Shown: one piece after another, positions 1 to 10,872 of the stretch
How the letters are laid out: every line of letters begins with the position of its first letter
Position numbering within the stretch: the stretch's first letter is position 1
NCBI GenBank assembly: GCA_018466975.1
Contig: CM031559.1
Coordinates: 2,728,001 to 2,792,000, forward strand
DNA: 64,000 nucleotides
Direction of reading: 5' to 3'
DNA from: Sparassis latifolia
Taxonomy: Eukaryota > Basidiomycota > Agaricomycetes > Polyporales > Sparassidaceae
Translations under genes and position numbers: made by a program
The notes under the pieces: model-generated
The model's input: only the letters and a program-made list of their open reading frames with translations
What the model was told of the DNA's origin: nothing
Database searches by the model: none

Positions 1-1068
1 GTCCCACCGGCGGATCCATATTACTGCATCGAGGCATCCATCCCTGCCTCCGCCCCTATACCCATGCCGCAAGTATTCTTGCCAGAAGATGCCCTCTGCG
101 GCGGGCACTTTGCCTCGTCTCTCAACCCCGTTGTCCAGCCCGAGACCTACGGTCCTTGGGCCAGCTTTTCCACCGAGAGTGGGAATAGCGATGTTAGTGC
201 AAGCAACGGCTTCGATGCCGGCTTGGCCGGCATGAGCTATAGCAGCGGCAGCAACATCGCAGCTATGACATATGCCTCCGGCAGCAACGCTGCCGCCACC
301 AACTACGACGGCGGTGGTGACTGCGCCAGCACCAGCTACGCCAGTGGCGATGCGAACGGCTATGCCAACATCCCCTACAATGGCGGCAGCCAATATACCC
401 CTGACAACTCGGACACTGCTTTTCTCGCCAACTTGGATAACTATACTCGCAATGGCTTTGATAACTATACCCCCGCCAACGTAACTGATTATACCCCCGC
501 CAACTTCTACGACGATACCCTCACCCACTTCAACGATACCCGTGCACACTTCAACGATACTCTCGCCCACTTCAGCAACGATAACTCCGCCTGGGTTAAC
601 GACAGCGGCTACTCGTCGACAGCCTGGACCTCAGACGGCAGCTTCTCGTCAACAGACTTGTCGTTTGACTCGTTGTCTGCGCTTCTCCAGCCTCCTGTCA
701 CCTCGGACGTTATGCTGGACAACGATAGCTACAGCATGTACGAAGGACTGTTAGGCGACCATCCAGATGGTGCTCTCAACGGATATGCGCAACAAAACGC
801 CATCCCGATGTTTGATGTACATCCGGCTCCTATCTATCCGGACGGCGTTGAGCTGGGACGCGACTCCCCTGTCCGGAGCCCCGTCAATAGCGGCAGCTAC
901 CTCGATCATATGTTGTCCTTCCCGTATGCGTCACCCACCATGGGCGCGATTGCACCGCCACTAACGCCCCCGGCGGCTACACCCAGCCAATTTATGGCCA
1001 TGCTGGCGTCGCCGCTGCCAGAGTGGGGGTGCAGCCAGTCGGAGCTCTTCGGCGTCTTTGGCCTTTAA
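1..1068 (+). CDS. Asn/Ser/Tyr-rich hypothetical protein, 3' part only
   Basis: The frame is open from base 1, upstream of the first in-window Met at 64, and ends at the stop 1066-1068, so the gene very probably begins outside the window. The visible part is low complexity: residues about 50-130 (counted from 64) are rich in Ser, Gly, Ala, Asn and Tyr. They are followed by degenerate repeats built on NYTPAN and on THFNDT/AHFNDT around positions 460-580. The C-terminus is Pro/Ala-rich (APPLTPPAATP). No catalytic motif, signal peptide or membrane span is visible. Such composition is typical of the activation or disordered tail of fungal transcription factors, but no DNA-binding domain lies in the window, so no function is assigned. 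Confidence 0.6.
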   Translation, partial: VPPADPYYCIEASIPASAPIPMPQVFLPEDALCGGHFASSLNPVVQPETYGPWASFSTESGNSDVSASNGFDAGLAGMSYSSGSNIAAMTYASGSNAAATNYDGGGDCASTSYASGDANGYANIPYNGGSQYTPDNSDTAFLANLDNYTRNGFDNYTPANVTDYTPANFYDDTLTHFNDTRAHFNDTLAHFSNDNSAWVNDSGYSSTAWTSDGSFSSTDLSFDSLSALLQPPVTSDVMLDNDSYSMYEGLLGDHPDGALNGYAQQNAIPMFDVHPAPIYPDGVELGRDSPVRSPVNSGSYLDHMLSFPYASPTMGAIAPPLTPPAATPSQFMAMLASPLPEWGCSQSELFGVFGL

Positions 1069-2510
1069 TAGTTTTGAGGCTCTCCGGACATCATCTTCTC
1101 GCATTGTACATTGTGCATCGCATCGACGTGCACTATACCCCACATCTGTATATAATACCCTCCTCTCACACTTGACATCATTTCGTAGTTTATCTGTAGT
1201 ATATTTGTCGTTGCATTTTGCTTCTCCTTTTTTGCTTCTCCTTGTAGCCATATAGTTTGTTGCTAGTTACTTCGCTCCGGTCTCGATAGTGTGCATTCTG
1301 TGCCTTACTAGATATAGAGAAGAAATACAGCTCCTCCATTCTTCACTCTAAGCTTGTGGACTCGCTTGTAGACTCGTGCAAGATGAGAGAGCCTTACGAC
1401 GACTGGCTGCGCCACTGGACTTCACGCCACCCGACGCCGACGCCGACGCGATGCCACGTGACACCGACGCGCCGTGGTCGTCGGCAGTCTCCTTATAGTG
1501 GTGTGGTCGTCGGGTCGGGTGTCACACGGTCGCGAACTTCCGTAACTTTCAACGTGGTCACTTGGTCAACATCCCAACAGAGCTGACATTTCATCTCTGC
1601 CATTACGGCTCCACGAATGATCTAAACTTTGTCGAATCTAAGGAGTAGTCCAGGAGTCCAAAGGTTCGAACTTCAGTTACGACCGAACCGTGCACTGCTA
1701 AATACTTCCTTTCATAAGTTGTCGTCCGGTTATTCAATATGTCTGCTATATGCATGCCAGAGGCAATCGTGTACTGATCCATGTGGCAGTGCGAGTTTGA
1801 GGGAGTGTCTCTGCCAGAAGCACGAGATAGGCGACCGCGAGGATGAACTCAGAACACACTCTACGGTATGCAACTCGTATGAGCCAGCTTAAATACGCCA
1901 CATATGTCACCACGGATGCGTATTCTTTCCATCGCCGTCTGGTATTGACCAGAAATAATCCATAGGCTACATCAGTGGCTCAGCACTTTCCTGTCTCTTA
2001 TCCTCTTATCACACCTCCGCGCGAAATCGTTCGAAATTACTGTGCTCGTCTACTCACCGGAGGAAGCCAAGCTGTTTGAGGCTTTCGGTGTCAAGCCGTC
2101 ATTGTATCTCTATTCGATCTGCACTTGCTCGAGGTGCTGGCGGCGCAGTCGTATATTGTCTTCCAATCTGTAGGTGATCGTTTGGACGTACCGTAGTGGG
2201 ATGTATGCATATGCAGAGGTTGGGAGGTGTCAAGTAACAAATTGCCGGCTGTTGCTGGTATCGTGGGCGGTCCGGCGAAGAGACGGGCTGCTACGGGTGT
2301 CGTTCTTTCATCCGGACAGTGAGTTCTTTTTAAATTGGAGCGGTCGTGCTGGCGAGCTTAATGGTCACAAATTGCCATATTCTAGGACTCGTCAGGAATC
2401 TAGTGTCCATCTGGGAATGTCCATCAAAGACTGAATTTTGTGCCAAGTTGTCATTGATTTTTCTGAGAAAAATGTGTCACAGACACGATCCATTCAATGC
2501 CAATACCGCG
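1069..2510. other. Intergenic stretch without a supported gene
   Basis: Only short, unrelated reading frames are present on both strands. A short run of CCGACG-type repeats sits near 1434-1450. A GGTTCGAAC box near 1662 resembles a tRNA T-arm, but no flanking stem can be drawn. I see nothing else here. Confidence 0.5.
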
Positions 2511-2514
2511 CAAA

Positions 2515-3296
2515 TTGAGTCGGTGCTTCCAACAGCTCTGCACCGCGTGGTCCGATCTCTTCCTTGTCGAAACCGACGAAGCAGGCGCGTTTTCCCCCTA
2601 CAGCTCGCCCAGTTGCAACGCTAATGCCAGTGCTTCGTAGGACCTATATCCAGCTACATCATCTCCTCGCCGTTGATCTTCGGGTGGCTACCGGTCCACT
2701 CGTTGACGCGGGGATCCAGCACGCGGACTACAGAATCTGCGGTTAGTTCGCGCTGCGCTCGACCGGGCCCAGGGCGGCACGGTTGGCAAGGGCAATCCGT
2801 CTGGAGCATCGTGCACATCGACGAAATTGGGGTCTCCTCCACTATCCCCGCCGACCACATGTTCACCAGCATGTTGCAGTGGTGGACCTGTACGTCATCC
2901 TGCTCGACGAGATCCTCGAGAACCCGGATGTGTCGGCGCATGGGCGCGCGGTGTACTACGTCGTGGAGAACAGCGAGGTGTCCTCGGGTGGGCGACATCG
3001 CGCTCGCGGGATCTCCAAGGCGCTCGTCGTTGGCACCAGCAAAGACGCGCCCCCGTTCACTGCCAACGAGTTCGTGAAGTATTGGGGCATCGAGGTGCAT
3101 ATTCCTTACCTACTGGCCCGAGTCGATTTGAGGTTAACGTGACGTTACGTGCAGTTCCTCGGCCTGTCGGCGGGCGCAAACTCACGCTGCGCCGAAAGCC
3201 CACGTAAACAGCTGCAGACTTACTGGTCAGCAGCAAGACCGAGGTGGGGGCCGTGGTCGCGGAGAGGGTTGAGGGTGAGTCGTATGAAGTGTGACG
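2515..3296 (+). pseudogene. Relic of an NAD(P)-dependent epimerase/NmrA-like reductase
   Basis: Pieces of one protein lie in order but in changing frames. Near 2545 there is a DLFLVETDEAG-like piece, at 2640-2720 TYI followed by VATGPLVDAGIQ, at 2750-2790 RAALDRAQGGTVGKG, at 2803 WSIVHID, at 2880-2990 VVDLYVILLDEILENPD and YYVVENSEV, and near 3210-3265 TAADLLVSSKTEVGAVVAE. This order matches the C-terminal two thirds of basidiomycete nucleoside-diphosphate-sugar epimerase-like proteins (short-chain dehydrogenase fold). The N-terminal glycine-rich NAD-binding motif is missing. Frame changes at about 2780, 2830, 2990 and 3140 cannot all be explained by GT-AG introns; at 2840-2878 a possible intron gives the wrong phase. 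It is therefore read as a truncated, decayed copy. An intron-rich but functional gene is less likely. Confidence 0.55.
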
Positions 3297-3458
3297 TGCC
3301 ATGATTGTCCTGCTTTACATCTGATACTGGGTCCCGATTGCGAACGAGTTGTGCATAGATAAGCCGAGAACAGTGAGTTCTATCTATTTACAGTGCAGAG
3401 GGTGCTGAGAGCTGGGCATACATTTGATCGCAACTGATGGAACAAACAATTGCGTAGC

Positions 3459-6076
3459 TCATAACGAAGCCAGAAAATCACCGACTTTGTGGACCTCACC
3501 CCTGTCAACTGGCAAGAGCATCGACATATGCCCGTCCGGCCGCACCAAAGCCGCTGCGCCCGTGGCCGGAGATATGCCCAGAGACTCATATACCTCGCCT
3601 TGACGTGACTTCGCCATGATCCCGTCGTCTATGTAAACGCTGCACACTTGTTATCTCCTGGGAGCCAGCAACGAAAGACCAAGCTCACCGTGTATCGAGC
3701 AGCGCGCACCTCCCCAACATATCTTCAAGCCACGCTTCCTTCCCGACATTCAGAACCGCAGACACCTCTACCATCCTGCCGTCACCGCGCTTGAGCGTAT
3801 CTTCCAGACCTGCAATGAATGCGAGGAAGCGCTCTTGGACGGGCGCCTGCGTGACGTCCCCCGGGAAGATGAAGATGCTGAAGTGAGCGCTGTATGGTAG
3901 AAGGTCCAGCAGGTTGAAGGAATGCCAGTCGCTGTAGCGGAGCACATCTACGGGAGGGACTCGTTGGCCGATCTTCAGGCTTGGGGCAATATCTTGGAAA
4001 CCGGGTACTGTCAGTCTGGATTTGTACTCCACACCGATGCCTCTGCGTCCACGGCTAAGTATGAGAATGTGGGTGCTAGCTATGAAGGAGCTGCCTACGT
4101 TGTGAACATGTTGCGACGCTCCATGATACTGAAGAGCCCATGTGTTAGTAAAGAACAAATAGTATACAGGAGCGATAGACGTACCTTGCGTACTCCGCCG
4201 GCGACAGCCCTTCGGAGCCGAACAGCTTCTCGACTTGCTGGTCGAACTCGATAAGCTCGATGCTCCACGGACGACGTTCCTCTTCGTACGTGTCCAGCAG
4301 CGACGGCTTGCACCGTCCGCCAAGCACGAGTGCAATCTTCCAGGCTGGATAAGGTATCGTCAACTCACTCGTGTTCCGGCACTAGTATTTCCGAACTCGG
4401 GGACGCACCAAGGTTATGGGCGTCAAGCATGGATATGTTCGCGCCTTGGCCAGGATTGGGAGAGTGCGTGTGACCTACAAGGAGGAGCATGTCAATGGTA
4501 GGGTATGACATTAGTGTACAAGACCTTACAAGCGTCCCCAACTATGATTACGTGGCGTTTGTGCGAAAATCTCGCAGCGACACGTTGAACGACTGCAACA
4601 ATAGTAGGTTATGAGAATGCATCGAGAGAACGAGTACTGCATACCGGAGAAGGTCGAACCCCATGTGGGATTCGTGACTTTCATGTCGTAGGGAGAAACC
4701 TTTCCAGATGATCTAGAAACTGGTGAACACCTCATAAGGGACCGAGACCTTGCCATGCACCTCTGGAATTTCTGACTTCATGACCTGAGCTACGTCGCTC
4801 TCATACTCTCCGACCCTTTTCAATAGAGTGTAGACACGAGCGGTGTTTTTGGGGCGAGGAATGTACTATCGCCTTTTCAGGGTCTCGCAGCTCGAGGTAG
4901 AAATGTAGGTCTTACCCCAATGGCCCCAACGAGCGGGGACTGAATGATGCTCTTCGCTCGAGGAGTAGGGAAGTTCGTAACTGGCGTGAAATCGAGCACA
5001 CCATATGTTAAACCTGTCAAGCATATCAGCGAGGGAGTAACAATACGAAGCTTGATAGTCTACCAGGAGTATTGATCTCCATCGGAATGTTGCATTGCCT
5101 GCGCACCCATGACCACGCACCTGAGGAAGAATGAGGAAATTTTTGATTGTAAAATTCTTGAGAAGGACATACCGTCGCATCCGATGACATACTTGGCATG
5201 GATAACTTCCACACTTTTAACGAACTCAGGATCTGAGGCTCTTTCCTCTCTGGCATTCAGATGGATGTCGCGATCCCTCAAGAGGTCTTTCTTGAGATGC
5301 AAACAAATGACCTGGAGATACTAGGTCATTGTCTGGCGCGAACGAGACAGCGAAGCAATACACCTCAACTGGAAACGCAACTCCATCCTCGTCAGAAATG
5401 CGAAGGGACTGGGGAATGACGGGCTGCAGCACTTCGACATGATGCTGAGCCAGAGTCTCGAGCATGACTCCTTCGGTGTCTTCAATCGGCAAGACAATCT
5501 AAGTCGTCCTCGGTATTAATTGCAGAGATAGCGACATGAGCAGCAAGCCGGCCGACCTCGTACGGATACCGAGCGGAGGACGTTGAGACTGAGGGCATTT
5601 GGCTAGCTTGCTGCGAAAGTATCAGCGATCAGGGCCTATGATACAACTCGATTCATTCAGAGGTATACCTTAATCCCAGTGCTATCTTCATTAGTACTGT
5701 ACGTGACCTACGACCAGTGATAGCAAGGATCAACATGAACATAGCAATACCAAGGAGGAAACGTCCAGTACCATCCTGCACATTGCGGAGCCTACGCTTC
5801 TCAGTCTGTCACCCATGCCGAGGCTATCCCAGATCTCAGTGGTTCTGGGCTGGATACCATCTGCTTGTCCGGCCGTCTCTCCAGGCAGTCTGCAAATATC
5901 CTAGCTCGAAATAACAGCTTGGATTTATGAAAAATCAATACTGACCTTCTGTCAATGATTGTGACTCTAACATTCAGACGAGTCAAGCACACTGCTGCCA
6001 TTAGGCCTGCCGGGCCGGCGCCGACAATGAGTACGTCCGTTGAACTTGCTGTCTGAGGAGTGGCATCGGTGTCCAT
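3459..6076 (-). CDS. FAD-dependent aromatic monooxygenase (phenol 2-monooxygenase/PHBH type), FMO1
   Basis: This predicted single-component flavin monooxygenase hydroxylates a phenolic ring, possibly with decarboxylation, using NAD(P)H and O2. The start at 6076 gives MDTDATPQTASS followed by the Rossmann motif VLIVGAGPAGLMAA. Joining GT-AG exons then yields, in order, ADGIQPRTTEIWDSLG, the DG motif YVIGCDGAWSWVRR, YIPRPKNTARVYTLL and the second FAD motif GDACHTHSPNPGQGANIS, and finally a C-terminal thioredoxin-like domain. The stop is at 3459-3461. I count about ten introns of roughly 40-60 nt, and every junction tested keeps the frame, so the gene looks intact. It reads away from the retroelement at 7.1-10.0 kb and from the related FMO2, which faces the other way. 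Substrate is not readable from sequence; proximity to a UbiA prenyltransferase suggests a prenylated phenol. It is unlikely to be salicylate hydroxylase because it carries the C-terminal domain. Confidence 0.85.
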
Positions 6077-6296
6077 GTCGGTCTGTGCTGTTGAGGTGAC
6101 CTCAAGCAGACCATATGGATATGACGGGCTTATAACAAGGTAATCTTAAGATGGCGCTGTCTACGTCTTGACAGCGTGTGTAATTTACACCCTCCAGCAG
6201 CCAGACAGGTCGTTCCTTAGATACACCGCCCGGTCTAAGGATTTACATCAGCCAGTCACGGAGATGAAATAATTGTTGAGAACTCACTCAACGAGA

Positions 6297-7082
6297 AAAT
6301 TCAGTGTGGGAAGTAGGCGAGCTTCATCTGGAGATCATACTTGTAAATTCCTAAAGTGAGGGCTCACCTGCGGCTGGAAAGGCGTGATCATCATAAGGTG
6401 TTCTAAGCCTGAATTTGCCCTCCACTTACACCTATGCGCGGTTCCAGGAGGAAGTGTATATGCCACTTAATTGAGCCTGAGGTCGATTTGCATTCTGAAA
6501 ACTCAGCAATTAACGGGAGTTTCCCACCTCGCGCGTCGGAGCCTGTACTGTCCGAACTCGACGCCTTCCACTGCAGCGGCAATGCAGGCATCTTTCCTCT
6601 ACACTCGAAAGTGAGGAAATTGAAGAAATGCTCCTGTGCGGGATGAGATGGTGAAACTCGACGCGCTCATGGACTTCAAGTTCAAGTTGTGCGACGCCGC
6701 TCGAACTCTAGTACGGTCCAACTTGATCACGATCACAATCTTATCTCGGTTACGAACTCCCGCTGAACGCTTGTGTCCAACCTTTACGGTATGACCGGAC
6801 GTGAGACAGCGTTAACCGCAAACGATGGGGAAGTGGTGTTGAAGCGAATTTTCGGGGGTTTAGCGCCGCAAGCTTTCAACTCTCGACCATCTGTCGACCA
6901 TCTGTCATTGAATGCGCCAAAGAACAGTGCTTTTTTGATACGCCGAAGTCATCCTATTCTGACCGGGGACCGCTGCAGGTCGACTTCACACTCTGTTATG
7001 CATCATGCCTGGACCGTGCACGCTTCTCCATCTGGTGACAGGCAGAGCTCAAGCTGTACACCGTATTACTAGTGATGGAAGC
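6297..7082 (+). repeat. 786-bp direct repeat, left copy
   Basis: Compared line by line, this segment is identical to 10007-10792 (offset 3710 bp, no difference seen). It does not start with TG or end with CA, and the flanks (CAACGAG on the left, TTGCACT after the right copy) show no target-site duplication. A classical LTR reading is therefore not supported. It sits directly upstream of FMO1 and could contain its distal promoter. Confidence 0.9.
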
Positions 7083-7086
7083 GTGA

Positions 7087-7128
7087 AGTTTGACTTAGCA
7101 GCGAGCTTGCGAGCATCTAAGTCAAACT
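7087..7128. repeat. Perfect 12-bp hairpin stem at the left edge of the retroelement
   Basis: The 12 bases at 7087-7098 (AGTTTGACTTAG) are the exact reverse complement of 7117-7128, with an 18-nt loop. It lies four bases inside the element, so it may be part of an original terminal or priming structure. Confidence 0.7.
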
Positions 7129-7146
7129 AGTGCTTACTAAGCGAGA

Positions 7147-7205
7147 AGCTGAATGCGGGAGGACACCAGCGTCTACGTTGTCTTCCTCCTCCTCCGCATT
7201 CAGCT
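7147..7205. repeat. Second 12-bp inverted repeat in the element leader
   Basis: The 12 bases at 7147-7158 (AGCTGAATGCGG) are the exact reverse complement of 7194-7205. The 35-nt loop between them is pyrimidine-rich (CTTCCTCCTCCTCC). Together with the hairpin 20 bp upstream this makes a structured leader ahead of the gag-like frame. Confidence 0.6.
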
Positions 7206-7270
7206 GTCTCGCCGAGCCGTTTTTTCATCCTGGTGTTATCAACACGCACGATCTCCACGATCTGTCAACC

Positions 7271-8615
7271 ATGCCTCAAAGTGGACCTCCCGCAGGTGTG
7301 CCGGGCAAAGACATGAGCCTATTCGCGGGCGATGGTGAGAGATCAGTTGGGGGGAGTAGAGGCACGAGGCAGCCAGCCTCGGAAATAGCGGCCTCTTCGA
7401 GCGAGAAGCGGCGCCGCAATGCGGAAAGGGCTAGCCGGAGAGAGGACGGCGAGGACGACGTGAGCGACGACGAGTCCGTAGACTTCCCTGAAGGAGAAGA
7501 GAATGATCCAGAGGCGATCGAGACGCAGCTCGGCGGTGTACCGCAGCCTACGACACCCGAGAAGAGCATTGACAATCACACCTTACTGTCCCAGATCTTA
7601 GAAATGACACCGCAGAGCCAGAAAATTGCTCTCGCGATGTGGCAGCAAGGACATAAGTCCCAGAAGTCAGGGAAGCCCACCAACGCATGCATAGAGGGTC
7701 CCCCGCTCACAGTCCTCTCCGAAAAGAAGATCGGACTCTTTTCCGCGCGGATGGCGCAGCCGCACCCACAACTCGCGGTGCTGCTTGTGAACGGGCACCA
7801 CTTACCTCTCTCTCTGTGCACCACGGCGACTATCCAAGACATCTATCACAACCCTGAGAAGCTGCACTTTAAGAAGATGTATGACCTCCAGGGAACGAAG
7901 AAGGAAATGGTCGATGTAGAGAGCTGGGCCAAGACCGAGCACAAGATGCAGCCGGAGGAGTGGCGGGACGCGTGGCGCCATTTCATGGGTATCCTAGAGC
8001 GTGTTTGCGACAAGCCCCTCCAGCGGCGTTTTGCTGAGCATTTCACATGGCTTTCCGAGCGGGAGGACTTCACGGAATCTTTCCCGACTGTCCTCGCATT
8101 CGACATCGACATTCGACGTGCTTACTTCATGTCCTCAGCACCATTCGAAGTGGGATCCACCGACTATAAGGAGCATTTTGTGCAGGTTCAAATCACGATC
8201 CCTTCGTGAACTCGCATCACAGGTGGCGGTGGCAGCAGCGGTGCCCAGCCGTGGGCGCTTCGACTACAGACGCCCCCCACCCGATGCTCCTCCTGAGGCT
8301 GCATCTGCCTCCGACAAGCCCTTTCGCGGGGGCAGGGCACCCACATCCGCCGGTGTGCTCTGCCTTATCTGCGGCGAGAGCGGACACCGGGCAAACGCCT
8401 GCGTGCGAACCACAATGCACAGCGGCAAACCCGTCTTCTCCACCTGGTCTGACAACCGACTCCTCGTCTATTCAACACGAGCAGAGCTGTGTCTCGGCTG
8501 GAATGTGCAAGGAAAGTCTCCCTGCAAGGGCCGTTTCTGCCCCGGAACAGGTGGACATCGCTGCTCCTTCTGCGGTTCCAGCGGTCATACCGCTACGAGT
8601 AAGCGGTGCCTCTGA
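7271..8615 (+). pseudogene. Gag-like ORF1 with zinc knuckles, frameshifted
   Basis: The frame from the Met at 7271 (or 7130) runs to a stop at 8207-8209. It holds an acidic Ser/Asp/Glu-rich N-terminal third and a helical middle containing FPTVLAFDIDIRRAYF. The continuing protein lies in another frame that reaches 8615: a basic Pro-rich linker, a CCHC knuckle (CLICGESGHRANAC, CX2CX4HX4C) and a second knuckle-like CSFCGSSGH near the end. The frame change falls at about 8165-8205. A programmed frameshift cannot be excluded, but no slippery heptamer was recognised and the downstream RT is also broken, so decay is preferred. The probable role was packaging element RNA. Confidence 0.65.
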
Positions 8616-8629
8616 GCGCGATCACATCA

Positions 8630-10064
8630 TCACACCATACGACGCCGGCGCCTTGAGTCAATCCTTCGCCATCTCGGCCTTTTGATCGCTATCCGTCACT
8701 TCCATACAAACCGTTACGGCTTCCCCATCGCACGTTTGATACTCTTCATCGCACCTTTGCTCCGCCCAATCATTCATCTGGCATAGAGCATATGTCCTTC
8801 ATCAAAGCATATGTCTCCGAGCAAGTATCTCTTGGGCGCATGACTGGTCCATACATGAAGGACCAAGTCGAAACAATCTTGGGATCACACGCCGTCTCTT
8901 CACCTCTCGCTGTCGTCCCCAAAGCGGGCTCGAAGAAATTCCGTCTTGTCCAAAATTGCTCTTATAAAGATGAATTTGGTGTGTCCGTCAACAGCCAAAT
9001 TGACTCGACGATTTTCCCACAAAATGGGGTACTGCAGCTCAGGTGGCGAAATTGTGAGTGCCGCTCAATTATCTCCTGCCGCGTGAACTCGGGCAGCTCT
9101 ATTTGGGAGGGGTGCACGTCCGGTCTCCGGTGCCCCCACCGTCTGCGCTGCAGATCACCCTTCCGGTCGCGGAGGGTGCACAATTGCCATGCCCGTCCGG
9201 TCTCCGGGGCCATGCGGGCGCTGCCCTATTATTAACTCGTTGCGGGAGCTTGCCACTGTCTGCAAAGTTCTGACCGCTCCTGCCTTGGTCTCACAGATTG
9301 CTGATGCACCGCGCGGTGCTCAGGCTGCATGCCTTGACATTGACTCTGCCTTTCGCAACCTTCCCATCCACCCGCCTCACAAAGCCTTCCTCGTAATTCA
9401 GTGTGATGCGGGACAATTCTACATTGACCACGTCCTACCATTTGGTGTGTCGTCTGGCACAGGTGTGCAAGGTGAGCCAATGGATGCTATTGTGGACATC
9501 CTTGCAGCACATGGGATTGGCCCTTCTCGGAAGTGGGTGGATGACCTCATCAATTTTCGTTTTCCACTGTCGTGCACGGGCACCGATAGTGACCCCTTCA
9601 GATACGCATATGGTCTCACGGACATCTTTCGAATCACCACTCCACTCGGCGTCCCGTGGCATCAAACAAAGTTATCCGATTACTCCTACCATGCTGTTTA
9701 CAGTGGTTTCCTCTGGGACATCGAGCGCAAGTATGTTTCCTTGCCTGAGGAGAAGCGAGCGAAGTATCTCTCGAAACTCGAAACCTTCCTTGCGGCATTA
9801 AGCAGAGGCCGCGTATCGCAGCACGATGCCATGTCTATTAATGGCACGCTCTCACATGTCACCTTCGTCTACCCTCACGGCCGGGCTTTCCTCACCAACC
9901 TCTGCACATTTGTCGCATCATTTAAGAACCGCTTCGCACCACGCTATGCCCCACACTCAGTTACCTCTGACATGCGTTGGTGGCATACCACCCTCTCAGT
10001 TCCAACAAATTCAGTGTGGGAAGTAGGCGAGCTTCATCTGGAGATCATACTTGTAAATTCCTAA
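8630..10064 (+). pseudogene. Reverse transcriptase region, frameshifted and truncated
   Basis: The frame at 8792-9235 opens with an RT fingers region (VSSPLAVVPKAGS, FRLVQNCSYKDEFG, VNSQI). Near 9010 one base appears to be missing: shifting the frame restores FPTKWGTAAQVAK, expected at that position. About 200 bp of unrelated sequence then separate this from CLDIDSAFRNLPIHP (palm, catalytic Asp) and the KWVDD box near 9532 in the frame 9189-10064. The last 58 bases are read from the right direct repeat and add only a short unrelated tail. Connection/RNase H and recombinase domains are lost. The polymerase cannot be functional as it stands. Confidence 0.7.
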
Positions 10065-10792
10065 AGTGAGGGCTCACCTGCGGCTGGAAAGGCGTGATCA
10101 TCATAAGGTGTTCTAAGCCTGAATTTGCCCTCCACTTACACCTATGCGCGGTTCCAGGAGGAAGTGTATATGCCACTTAATTGAGCCTGAGGTCGATTTG
10201 CATTCTGAAAACTCAGCAATTAACGGGAGTTTCCCACCTCGCGCGTCGGAGCCTGTACTGTCCGAACTCGACGCCTTCCACTGCAGCGGCAATGCAGGCA
10301 TCTTTCCTCTACACTCGAAAGTGAGGAAATTGAAGAAATGCTCCTGTGCGGGATGAGATGGTGAAACTCGACGCGCTCATGGACTTCAAGTTCAAGTTGT
10401 GCGACGCCGCTCGAACTCTAGTACGGTCCAACTTGATCACGATCACAATCTTATCTCGGTTACGAACTCCCGCTGAACGCTTGTGTCCAACCTTTACGGT
10501 ATGACCGGACGTGAGACAGCGTTAACCGCAAACGATGGGGAAGTGGTGTTGAAGCGAATTTTCGGGGGTTTAGCGCCGCAAGCTTTCAACTCTCGACCAT
10601 CTGTCGACCATCTGTCATTGAATGCGCCAAAGAACAGTGCTTTTTTGATACGCCGAAGTCATCCTATTCTGACCGGGGACCGCTGCAGGTCGACTTCACA
10701 CTCTGTTATGCATCATGCCTGGACCGTGCACGCTTCTCCATCTGGTGACAGGCAGAGCTCAAGCTGTACACCGTATTACTAGTGATGGAAGC
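10007..10792 (+). repeat. 786-bp direct repeat, right copy
   Basis: It is identical to 6297-7082. The left junction interrupts the RT frame. The right junction at 10792 is followed directly by sequence leading to the FMO2 start codon, 81 bp downstream. Only AAAT at the left junctions and GC at the right junctions are shared with flanking DNA. Confidence 0.9.
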
Positions 10793-10872
10793 TTGCACTG
10801 CTTGAAATACGTCGGCGTCTGTCTGCAGCTTTCAAAGGTGTTTCGCCTCCCCAGTCGCTAACCACGTCGTCA

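Larger units (their letters stand above)
7083..10006 (+). mobile_element. Decayed retroelement fragment with gag-like and reverse transcriptase regions
   Basis: The 2.9-kb block between the direct repeats carries a zinc-knuckle gag-like region (7271-8615) followed by a reverse transcriptase region (about 8630-10006), both on the plus strand. The catalytic motif is KWVDD, and upstream pieces such as VSSPLAVVPKAGSKKFRLVQN and CLDIDSAFRN resemble the RT of DIRS-like (tyrosine-recombinase) elements common in Agaricomycetes. RNase H and recombinase or integrase regions are absent: the RT frame runs into the right repeat at 10007 and stops at 10064. Several frameshifts mean the copy is non-autonomous. 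DIRS membership is inferred from RT style only. Confidence 0.7.

Noticed and set aside
8165..8210. Programmed ribosomal frameshift between gag and knuckle domains
   Set aside because: No slippery heptamer or downstream structure was evident and the RT region is also broken, so decay is simpler.
6297..10792. Classical LTR retrotransposon with 786-bp LTRs
   Set aside because: Repeat ends lack TG/CA, no target-site duplication is visible, and no primer-binding or polypurine tract was recognised at the inner borders; reported as direct repeats only.
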